In this document: positions 1 through 7,267 of the stretch, in pieces | How the letters are laid out: the number at the start of each line of letters is the position of its first letter | Numbering within the stretch: position 1 is the stretch's first letter | Assembly: GCA_964587515.1 (NCBI GenBank) | Contig: CAZPMO010000104.1 | Coordinates: 1 to 16,918 of the forward strand | Length of the DNA stretch: 16,918 nt | DNA from: CAZPMO01 sp964587515 | Lineage (GTDB): Bacteria; Pseudomonadota; Alphaproteobacteria; MPNO01 | Reading direction: 5' to 3' | Translations under genes and position numbers: made by a program | The notes under the pieces: model-generated | The model's database searches: none | The model's input: only the letters and a program-made list of their open reading frames with translations | Told to the model about the DNA's origin: nothing

Positions 1-55
1 ACCCATCAGCCGGTCAGGGCTCGATGTGAACAACCTTATGAGACTCCACAGCTAG

Positions 56-1408
56 TCAACCGCGACCGGTTACCGCTGGATCTCCCATACGCTGGGCGGT
101 CCAGCGGTTTTCGGGAACCGCGAGACCGAGATTTTCGCGCAGCGTGCCGCCCACATATCCCTCGCGGAACAGGCCGCGGCGGCGCAGGATCGGGATCACC
201 TGGTCGACGAAATCGTCGAGCCCGTCGGGATAGGTCAGCGCCAGGATATTGAACCCGTCGGCGGCGCCTTCGCCGCGCCAATCCTCCATGGACTGAGCGA
301 TCTCCTCGGCCGTGCCGCAAAGAATACGGTGGGCGCGCACACCCGTAACCTGCTGGTAGAGCTGACGAATTGTGAGGTTTTCGCGCCGCGCGAGGTCGAT
401 GACCACGCGCTGGCGGCCCTGTTGCTCCACCGCCGGCGGGATCTCGGGCAGCGGGCCGTCGACGGGAAAATCCGAGAGATCGAAGCCGACGAGGGCCGAC
501 AGCCGCGCCAGGCCCAGCTCCGGATCGATCAGGTTCTGGATGCGTTCCAGCCGTTCCTCGGCCGCTTTTCGGGTCTTGCCGACGACCGGCAACAATCCCG
601 GCATGATTTTGATGCTCCCGGGCGCGCGGCCATATTTCACGGCGCGGGCCTTGATGTCGGCGTAAAACGCGCGCGCCTCGTCTAAATCCTGCTGCACCGT
701 GAAGATCACCTCGGCGGTGCGCGCCGCCAGCGCGCGACCCTCTTCCGACTGGCCCGCCTGGACGATGATCGGCCGTCCCTGGGGCGAGCGCTGCACCGTG
801 AGCGGGCCGCGCACCGAGAAGTGTTTGCCCGTGTGATCCAGCCTGTGCAGCCGGTCGGGGTCGAAATAGACGCCGGCATCGAAATCCTCGACGATGGCGT
901 CGTCTTCCCAACTGTCCCATAGCCCGATCACCACTTCGAGAAACTCGGCCGCGCGTTCGTAACGCTCCTGATAGGAGGGGTGGGCGTCGTGGCTGAAATT
1001 GTAGGCTTCGGCCGGCGCCGACGACGTCACCAGGTTCCAGCCCGCGCGGCCGCCGCTGATCTGGTCGAGCGACGCGAACATGCGCGCGACGTGGAAGGGA
1101 TCGAGGTAGGTGGTCGTCGCCGTGCAGACCAGGCCAATATGATCGGTCGCCATGGCGAGCGCCGACAGCAGCGTCAGCGGCTCGAAGCGCAGCGGCGCGG
1201 TGGTGCGGCGCCATTGCCACGGGTCGTCGCCATAGAACACCGCGTTGGTGTCGGCGGTGAACAGGAAATCGAAACCGCCGCGTTCGCCGGTGCGCGCGAG
1301 GTCGACATAATGGTTTATGTCCTGGCTCGCGCCGCGCCGGGAGGCGGGATCGCGCCACGCGACGACGTGGTGTCCTTCGCCCGCGATAAACAAGCCCAGA
1401 TGCATCAT
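56..1408 (-). CDS. NtaA/SnaA/DszA-family FMN-dependent monooxygenase (LLM class)
   Basis: Flavin-dependent monooxygenase of the bacterial luciferase-like superfamily, nitrilotriacetate monooxygenase/DmoA branch. These cytosolic enzymes use reduced FMN, supplied by a separate reductase, and O2 to oxidise small organic N- or S-compounds; the substrate here is unknown. The protein opens with MMHLGLFIAGEGHH and a following AWRDP, typical of the branch. It then shows GFDFLFTAD, HIGLVCTATTTYLDP, SGGRAGWNLVTS and RPIIVQAGQS in the expected order. The length of about 450 residues fits the family. The start is uncertain: ATG at 1408, ATG at 1405 or an in-frame GTG at 1417 are all possible, and none has a strong Shine-Dalgarno. 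It lies 85 bp downstream of the MFS transporter gene on the same strand, suggesting uptake and oxidation of one compound. No flavin reductase gene is visible. Family assignment is firm and the substrate is open. Confidence 0.9.
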   Translation of the reverse strand: MMHLGLFIAGEGHHVVAWRDPASRRGASQDINHYVDLARTGERGGFDFLFTADTNAVFYGDDPWQWRRTTAPLRFEPLTLLSALAMATDHIGLVCTATTTYLDPFHVARMFASLDQISGGRAGWNLVTSSAPAEAYNFSHDAHPSYQERYERAAEFLEVVIGLWDSWEDDAIVEDFDAGVYFDPDRLHRLDHTGKHFSVRGPLTVQRSPQGRPIIVQAGQSEEGRALAARTAEVIFTVQQDLDEARAFYADIKARAVKYGRAPGSIKIMPGLLPVVGKTRKAAEERLERIQNLIDPELGLARLSALVGFDLSDFPVDGPLPEIPPAVEQQGRQRVVIDLARRENLTIRQLYQQVTGVRAHRILCGTAEEIAQSMEDWRGEGAADGFNILALTYPDGLDDFVDQVIPILRRRGLFREGYVGGTLRENLGLAVPENRWTAQRMGDPAVTGRG

Positions 1409-1493
1409 GACCCGCACATATTCGAGGCGCGCCCGGCGCGAGTCAACGCGGCGCGATTACGTGTGCCGGCGCGAAACCGAATTCATTCCGCGT

Positions 1494-2744
1494 TCAGGCG
1501 GTGGCGGCGGCGACGCGGGGAGTCGGCCGGTCGTCCATGAAAATCTGCGCGACGCCGACGGCAATGCCGATGGCGACGCCGAGTTTCCAGGCGAGATCGT
1601 AGGTCCCGGTCATATCGAACAGCAACCCGCCGCCCCAGGCGCCCAAGAATGAACCTACCTGATGGCTGAGGAAAGCAATGCCCGACAGGGTCGCGAGATA
1701 ACGCAGGCCGAATATCTGCACCACCAGCCCGTTCACCAGCGGTGCGACGCCAAGCCATAAAAGCCCCATCACCGCCGCGAAAATCAGCGTGGAGGTGGGC
1801 GTCGCCGGAAGCATGAAAAAGACCACGATGCTGACGGAGCGCAGGATATAGACGATGCCCAGCAGAATATGTTTGGGGAACTTGTCTCCAAGCCAACCGA
1901 GCAGATAACACCCGACGGCGTTGAACGCCCCAATTACAGCCAGCGCCGTCGCGCTGAGCCCGGGCGACAACCCGCAGATCGCGAGATAGGCCGGCAGGTG
2001 GGTGGTCAGGAACACCAGTTGCAATCCGCACACGAAGAACGCGACGGACATAACGATATAACCGTGGTGTTGCGACGCCTCGCCGAGTACACCGCGCAGA
2101 CTAAGCCCGGCATCCGCATCGACCTCGCCCGGCGCGTCCTTTACGGGGTTCTTGTCACGAGCGCCCGTAAAATACGCCGCCGGCAGCATCAACACGCACA
2201 GCCCGATGAAACCGATTACCGCCACCTGCCAGCCATGATCGGCGATCAGTACCTGGGCGAGCGGCGCGGCGATGAACGTGCCGATAGACCCGGCAGCCGT
2301 GATCGAGCCCAACACCAGCCCTCTCCTCGCGGCCGTGACCGCCCGCGCGCTGGCCGCTAGTCCGAGGGCGAGCGCTGTACACGACAGCCCTGTACCGACC
2401 AGGACCCCCGTGCCGATCATCAGCGCGACGGGCCCCGTGGCATAGAGCGTGACCAACAGGCCGGCGGCGTAAAGAAATGTTCCCCCCACCGTCATCACGC
2501 GACAGCCGTAACGGTCGGCGAACGCTCCAATCACCGGCTGGGTCAGCCCCCAAACGAGATTCTGCACCGCGATGGCCAGCGTGAAATCGGCCACCGTCAA
2601 GCCGAGGTCCTGAGTTACCGGTGTGACGAACAGGCCGAAGCTTTGGCGCATGCCCATGCTGATGGTCAACATCACGCTGGCGCCGGTCAGTACGGCAATG
2701 GTCTGAGAGCGCGGCGTCCGAACGCCGCTTGCTACGCTAGTCAT
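1494..2744 (-). CDS. MFS transporter (12-TM major facilitator)
   Basis: Secondary transporter of the inner membrane. About 12 hydrophobic segments run through the protein. The MFS loop 2-3 signature is present as GAFADRYGCR at about residues 73-82, preceded by MRQSFGLFVTPVTQDLGL, a pattern common in proteobacterial MFS carriers related to the monocarboxylate/oxalate-formate group. I place the start at ATG 2744 (MTSVASGV), which gives 416 residues. The frame stays open to ATG 2870, adding 42 hydrophilic, arginine-rich residues that are not typical of the family. ATG 2744 is oddly preceded by CCTCCT, the complement of a Shine-Dalgarno. It sits 162 bp after the RND permease and 85 bp before the monooxygenase gene. 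Import of the monooxygenase substrate or export of a product are both possible; substrate and direction cannot be read from sequence. Confidence 0.88.
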   Translation of the reverse strand: MTSVASGVRTPRSQTIAVLTGASVMLTISMGMRQSFGLFVTPVTQDLGLTVADFTLAIAVQNLVWGLTQPVIGAFADRYGCRVMTVGGTFLYAAGLLVTLYATGPVALMIGTGVLVGTGLSCTALALGLAASARAVTAARRGLVLGSITAAGSIGTFIAAPLAQVLIADHGWQVAVIGFIGLCVLMLPAAYFTGARDKNPVKDAPGEVDADAGLSLRGVLGEASQHHGYIVMSVAFFVCGLQLVFLTTHLPAYLAICGLSPGLSATALAVIGAFNAVGCYLLGWLGDKFPKHILLGIVYILRSVSIVVFFMLPATPTSTLIFAAVMGLLWLGVAPLVNGLVVQIFGLRYLATLSGIAFLSHQVGSFLGAWGGGLLFDMTGTYDLAWKLGVAIGIAVGVAQIFMDDRPTPRVAAATA

Positions 2745-2880
2745 AGGAGGTTTTCGAAACTGGTTCTTGACTATGTGCGCTCGAGGTTTGCGATAGGCCG
2801 TAATTTGGCCCCCATGACCGTCTAAAGCAACATGCGGGCGGCTTTTCCGGATTTCGCGGAACGAGTTCATTGTCGATGTA

Positions 2881-2896
2881 GGGAACTTGGGAACTT
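2881..2896. repeat. 8-bp perfect tandem repeat, two copies
   Basis: GGGAACTT occurs twice in direct succession in the gap between the RND permease stop and the MFS start. Each unit lies on the same face of one helical turn or less, so it could be a small regulatory site, but two copies of 8 bp can also arise by slippage. No function is assigned. Confidence 0.5.
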
Positions 2897-2906
2897 TTCG
2901 AAGCAG

Positions 2907-5900
2907 CTATTCTGCCGGCGCCGCGGCCATCTCAACTTCTTCTCCGGCCTCCCGCAACTCGCGGTCGAGACGTATGCCCGCATGGGCGCGCGGCGATGCA
3001 AGCGGCGCCAGCAGGCTGTAGATCACCGGTATCAGCACCAGGGTGAAGACGGTTGCGATGCCGAGCCCGCCGAACACCACCCAGCCGATGGCGCTTCTGG
3101 CCTCGGCGCCGGGACCACTGCCGAGGATCAGCGGCAGCGCGCCCAGCACCGTCGACAGCATGGTCATCATCACCGGCCGAAGGCGGATCATCGCGGCATT
3201 GCGCACGGCCTCTCTGACCGATTGGCCGCGATCACGAAGCTGATCGGCGAACTCGACCACCAGGATGCCGTTCTTGGCCATCAGCCCGACCAGCATGATC
3301 AGTCCGATCTGGCTGTAGATGTTCAGGGTGGAGCCGGTCAGCTTGAGGGCGAAGACCGCCGCGGCAAGGCCGAACGGCACCGTCAGCACGATGACCAGCG
3401 CGCTGACGATGCTCTCGAACTGGGCCGCCAGCACCAGCAGCACGATCAGGACCGCAATGGCGAAGGTGATCGCGACCTCGTTGGAGGTTTCTTCGAGGGT
3501 CGAGGCCTCCCTGATGAAGCGCAGATCGATCCCCGACGGTAAAATCCTGTCGCCGATTTCCCGCACTTCCTCCATTGCCTTGCGCATGGGATAGCCGGGC
3601 GGCAGCGGCGTGTCGATTTCGATGGCCCGCTTTTGGGCGGTGCGATCGAGCTCGGCGGCGACGCCGACTTCCTCCAGCGTGACAAAAGCGGAAAGCGGCA
3701 CCAGCGCGCCGCCGCTGGTCGAGACGAACAAATTCGCGAGATCGCCGGGATCGTCGATCGCGCCGGCCGCGGACTCCAGCATCACGGGGATCGAGCGGTC
3801 ATCGACATTGAGTTCCGCGACCTTGTAACCGTCGACCATGGCGCGCAACGTGTTGGCGATGCCTTCGACCGGCACGCCCAGATCCTCGGCCCGGCGGCGG
3901 TCGACTTTCACCGATAGCTGCGGCTGGGTCTGCTGGAACTCGATTTCCGGGTCTTCGAACTGAGGCAGGTCTTTATGCATCGCGGCCAGAAACTCGTCCG
4001 CCGCGCTGGCCAGGTCCTTGTAGTTTGATCCGGTCAGGGCGAATTCGAGCCGCCCGCCCGACCGGTGCAGCCGCAGGCTGTTGGGCGTGCGGACCCGCGC
4101 CGTTGCGCCCGGGATCGCTTTCAGGGGACCGCGCAGCGACCGCGCGATTTCGTTCTGGCTGCGGCTGCGTTCGGACCAGGGAGACAGCGGGGCGATGATC
4201 CACACCCGATTGAGGTCCCAGCGTCCGACGATCGTCATCACCTCGCCGACCTCGCCGTTTTCCTGCAGCGGCCGCAACAGGGCCTCGGCCTTGGCCGCCT
4301 GGCGATCCATGTAATCGAGCCCGACCCCGTCCGGACCCTGCATCATGATATAGATGGTGCCGCGGTCTTCTTTCGGCAGCAATTCCTCGTCGATGGTGGG
4401 AAAGACCGCGAGCGCGGTGAGCGCGACGAGCGCCGTGCCGCCCAGCACCAGGAACCGCGCGCCAAGCGTGAAATCGAGCATCCGCCGATACAGACCGGCC
4501 GCCGCGTGGCCGAATTTCGACAACACCGCGAGGCGCGGCGAGGCCGCGCCGTCCGTCGCGGGCAGGCGCGACGCCAGCATTGGGCAAAGCGTAAGCGCCA
4601 CGAACGACGAGATCGCAACCGCGATCGCCAGCACGAAACCGAATTCTGTGAACAGTCGTCCCGCGGTCGACGGCAGGAACGCGATCGGCAGGAACACCGA
4701 GATCAGCGTCGCCGAGGTCGCCAGCACCGCGAAGAACACCTGTCGCGTGCCGACCACCGCGGCGGCCAGCGATTTCAACCCTTCACCGCGATGGCGCTGG
4801 ACGTTCTCCACCACCACGATCGCGTCGTCGACGATCATGCCGGTCGCCAGCACCAGGGCCAGCAGGGTAAGGATGTTGATCGAAAAGCCGAGCAACCAGA
4901 TCGCGGCAATCGTGCCGATCAGCGCTACCGGAATGGCCGCCGCCGGAATCAGGGTCGGGCGCAGTCGGCCCATGAAAGCGAAGATGACCGCGAAAACCAC
5001 GCAGATGGCGATTGCGAGACTGACGACCACCTCGCGCACCGATCCCCGTATGAAGCGCGCCTCATCCGAAATTTTTACGATTTCCGCGTCATCGAGGCGC
5101 CGGTTGACGCGCTTGATCGCCTTGTCGACAGCCTCGGATATGGCGATCGTGTTGGACTGGGCGCGCCGGATGATGCCCATCCCGATCACCTTGCGGCCGT
5201 TCAAAAGGCTGAAACTTTCGGCTTCCGCCGGTCCGTAGAAGGCGCGCGCGACATCGCCCAGCCGCACGTCGTTGCGAAGTTCCAGCGCCTCTATATCGGA
5301 CGGCCGCCACACCGAGGCGTTGGCGCGCACCAGCAACAGTTGATGATCGGATTTGAAACTGCCTACCGGAACGTCGAGGCTGGTGCTGCGCAAAATATTC
5401 GCGACATCGTCGATCGACAGGCCGTAGCCGGCGAGCCGCATCGGATCGACGACGATGCGCAGCACCGGTTCCTGATCGCCGAACAACGACACCGTGGCGA
5501 CGCCGGGGATGGCGGACAGTTCGGCCACGATATCGTCCTCGGCGAGGCGGGTCAGGGCCTCCTGCGGCAGCCGGTCGCTGACCAGCGCCAGACGGATGAT
5601 CGGGCGCGCATCGGCGTCGGCCTTGACCACGGTAACGTCTTCGACGCCCTCCGGCAGCCGGCGCGCAATGCGGGCCACGACCTCGCGCACATCGTTGGCG
5701 GCGACGTCGAGCGGGACGGAAGTCGCGAACTCGGCGCGGACGCGGGCGTTGTTTTCCTCGCTGGCGGCATTGATGGTCTTGACGCCCGAGACGCGCGCGA
5801 TGGCGCCCTCGATGACGCTGGTGACCTCGGCGTCCATGGTTTCCGGCGAGGCGCCGTCGAAGAACGCGCGCACCATTACCACCGGGCGGTCGACATCGGG

Positions 5901-6023
5901 CAGTTCGCGCACCTCGACCCCCGACAGGGCGGCAAGGCCGGCGATCGCGATCAGCAGGTTTACCACCACGATCAGCGTCGGTCGTCGTATTGAAAGGGCG
6001 GGCAGGTCGCTGATGCGGGCCAT
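2907..6023 (-). CDS. RND efflux transporter permease subunit (AcrB-like)
   Basis: Inner-membrane proton-driven pump of the resistance-nodulation-division family, hydrophobe/amphiphile efflux type. It would export compounds through a periplasmic adaptor and an outer-membrane channel. At 1038 residues it is close to AcrB length. A first TM segment (about 16-34) is followed by a large periplasmic domain and then a TM bundle. The TM4 proton-relay motif GMIVDDAIVVVENV carries the two aspartates at D399/D400, and the TM10 lysine is K917 in GLMAKNGILVVEF. The second half repeats the layout of the first, as expected. Its ATG overlaps the adaptor stop codon (TAATG), so translation is coupled. No TolC-type gene is present, so an outer-membrane factor must be supplied elsewhere. 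All relay residues are present, so the pump looks functional. The substrate is not predictable. Confidence 0.95.
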   Translation of the reverse strand: MARISDLPALSIRRPTLIVVVNLLIAIAGLAALSGVEVRELPDVDRPVVMVRAFFDGASPETMDAEVTSVIEGAIARVSGVKTINAASEENNARVRAEFATSVPLDVAANDVREVVARIARRLPEGVEDVTVVKADADARPIIRLALVSDRLPQEALTRLAEDDIVAELSAIPGVATVSLFGDQEPVLRIVVDPMRLAGYGLSIDDVANILRSTSLDVPVGSFKSDHQLLLVRANASVWRPSDIEALELRNDVRLGDVARAFYGPAEAESFSLLNGRKVIGMGIIRRAQSNTIAISEAVDKAIKRVNRRLDDAEIVKISDEARFIRGSVREVVVSLAIAICVVFAVIFAFMGRLRPTLIPAAAIPVALIGTIAAIWLLGFSINILTLLALVLATGMIVDDAIVVVENVQRHRGEGLKSLAAAVVGTRQVFFAVLATSATLISVFLPIAFLPSTAGRLFTEFGFVLAIAVAISSFVALTLCPMLASRLPATDGAASPRLAVLSKFGHAAAGLYRRMLDFTLGARFLVLGGTALVALTALAVFPTIDEELLPKEDRGTIYIMMQGPDGVGLDYMDRQAAKAEALLRPLQENGEVGEVMTIVGRWDLNRVWIIAPLSPWSERSRSQNEIARSLRGPLKAIPGATARVRTPNSLRLHRSGGRLEFALTGSNYKDLASAADEFLAAMHKDLPQFEDPEIEFQQTQPQLSVKVDRRRAEDLGVPVEGIANTLRAMVDGYKVAELNVDDRSIPVMLESAAGAIDDPGDLANLFVSTSGGALVPLSAFVTLEEVGVAAELDRTAQKRAIEIDTPLPPGYPMRKAMEEVREIGDRILPSGIDLRFIREASTLEETSNEVAITFAIAVLIVLLVLAAQFESIVSALVIVLTVPFGLAAAVFALKLTGSTLNIYSQIGLIMLVGLMAKNGILVVEFADQLRDRGQSVREAVRNAAMIRLRPVMMTMLSTVLGALPLILGSGPGAEARSAIGWVVFGGLGIATVFTLVLIPVIYSLLAPLASPRAHAGIRLDRELREAGEEVEMAAAPAE

Positions 6024-7147
6024 TACGATGGGCCCTTGGTCCCGTTCGATGCCGGCCCGGCGCCGGGACGCGTGGCGTCGTCCGCGTCAAACGGGGCGGG
6101 GTCGAGCGGCTGGCCCGCGCGCAATCCCTGGACCCCTTCGACGACGATAAGATCGCCGGTCCGCAACGGGCCGTCGACCAGAATGCGGCCACGATCGCGT
6201 CGCACCAGTTTCACGAAGACCTTTTCAGATGCGCCGCCGTTGGCGCGCCACAGATAGGCGCCGTCGCGGCTCCACAGCACCGCCACCTCGCGTACGCGGG
6301 GATAGGATTTCCCGATGAAGGCCAACTCGACCTGATAGGACGTTCCCGGACGCATTGCATCGTCGTCATTGGGAATGCGGGCGCGTACGCGGAGCGAACG
6401 CGACTTGGGGTCGATCCGGCTGCCGGTGGCATGGATGGCGCCCGTGATTTTTCTGTCGGGCGTGGTTGACGGGCTTACCGTCACCGGATCGCCAACCCGC
6501 ATGCGCCCGGCGAGGTATTCGGGCACGGTGAAATCGACCAGGATCACCGAGCGGTCGTCGAGCGTCGCGATCATAGTGTCGTCGGTCACCCGGTCCCCGA
6601 TGTTGATTTCGGTAAGCCCGATAACGCCGTCGAACGGCGCGACGACCGTTCGATCGTCGAGGTCGGCGCGGGCCAGGGCGAGCCGGACGCTGGCGCTTTC
6701 CAGCGCCGCCTGGGCGGCCTCCAGCTTGGCCTGGGAGGCGTGACCGGAGGATGCCAGCCGCTTGAATCGGGTCGCTTCGCGCTGGGCCTTGCGAAGCGCG
6801 ACTTGGATCAGGCGCACCGCGAGACGCTGGTGCTCGTCATCGAGCCTGACCAGGACCGCGCCCTTACGGACGCGCTGCTCGGCCCTGAAGCGAACTTCGA
6901 TGACTTCGCCGGCAACCGAGGGATGGATCGCCGCCGATTTCAGGGCGTCGCCCGTGCCCACGGTGCGGACCACGACCCGGTCCGGGACGAATTCGAGGGG
7001 CTCTATCAGGACCCGTGTCGCGGCGCTGGATCGACGGGGCTTTTCACGGGAATTGGCGGCGTCGTCGATGCCGACGAACCAGAACCAGCCGGCTCCCAAC
7101 AGGGCGGCCAGAACAGTGGTGACGACGAGTTGCAGATGCAGCTTCAT
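6023..7147 (-). CDS. RND efflux periplasmic adaptor subunit (membrane fusion protein)
   Basis: Membrane fusion protein that links the RND permease to an outer-membrane channel. With the start at ATG 7147 it has 374 residues. An N-terminal TM segment at about 7-26 lacks a lipobox cysteine, so it is probably held by an uncleaved anchor rather than a lipid. A first lipoyl half follows at about 71-105 (AAIHPSVAGEVIEVRF), then a short alpha-hairpin at about 106-165 rich in Ala, Arg and Gln. The second lipoyl half is VVAPFDGVIG at about 168-177, and a beta-barrel domain follows. The frame extends to a GTG at 7189 (14 extra residues), but the hydrophobic anchor begins naturally after ATG 7147. The stop codon shares one base with the permease start. 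The 120-bp gap on its 5' side contains a TAGAAT -10-like hexamer (7206-7201, minus strand) without a good -35, so it may have its own promoter or be read from the kinase gene. Confidence 0.93.
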   Translation of the reverse strand: MKLHLQLVVTTVLAALLGAGWFWFVGIDDAANSREKPRRSSAATRVLIEPLEFVPDRVVVRTVGTGDALKSAAIHPSVAGEVIEVRFRAEQRVRKGAVLVRLDDEHQRLAVRLIQVALRKAQREATRFKRLASSGHASQAKLEAAQAALESASVRLALARADLDDRTVVAPFDGVIGLTEINIGDRVTDDTMIATLDDRSVILVDFTVPEYLAGRMRVGDPVTVSPSTTPDRKITGAIHATGSRIDPKSRSLRVRARIPNDDDAMRPGTSYQVELAFIGKSYPRVREVAVLWSRDGAYLWRANGGASEKVFVKLVRRDRGRILVDGPLRTGDLIVVEGVQGLRAGQPLDPAPFDADDATRPGAGPASNGTKGPS

Positions 7148-7267
7148 TCTCGATGATCCGCCAATGACGAACTGGCCTTTTCCGGCCACCGACGGCGGTC
7201 ATTCTACTCCATCGCGCCCGAAAAAAACGAGGTCGGAGCCGAAATAACGAAGTTGTGCTCTACGCGA

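Noticed and set aside
36..1358. 440-codon minus-strand frame overlapping the monooxygenase
   Set aside because: Same strand but another frame, extremely arginine- and proline-rich, without domains; the monooxygenase frame is clearly the real one.
2751..2902. TTTTCGAA present at both ends of a 152-bp stretch (2751-2758 and 2895-2902), resembling a target-site duplication
   Set aside because: The word contains the palindrome TTCGAA, there are no terminal inverted repeats, and the segment between does not look inserted.
4065..5993. 642-codon open frame on the plus strand opposite the RND permease gene
   Set aside because: The product is Arg-, Asp-, His- and Gln-rich with no recognisable domain. 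It is the antisense shadow of a well-supported AcrB-like gene in GC-rich DNA.
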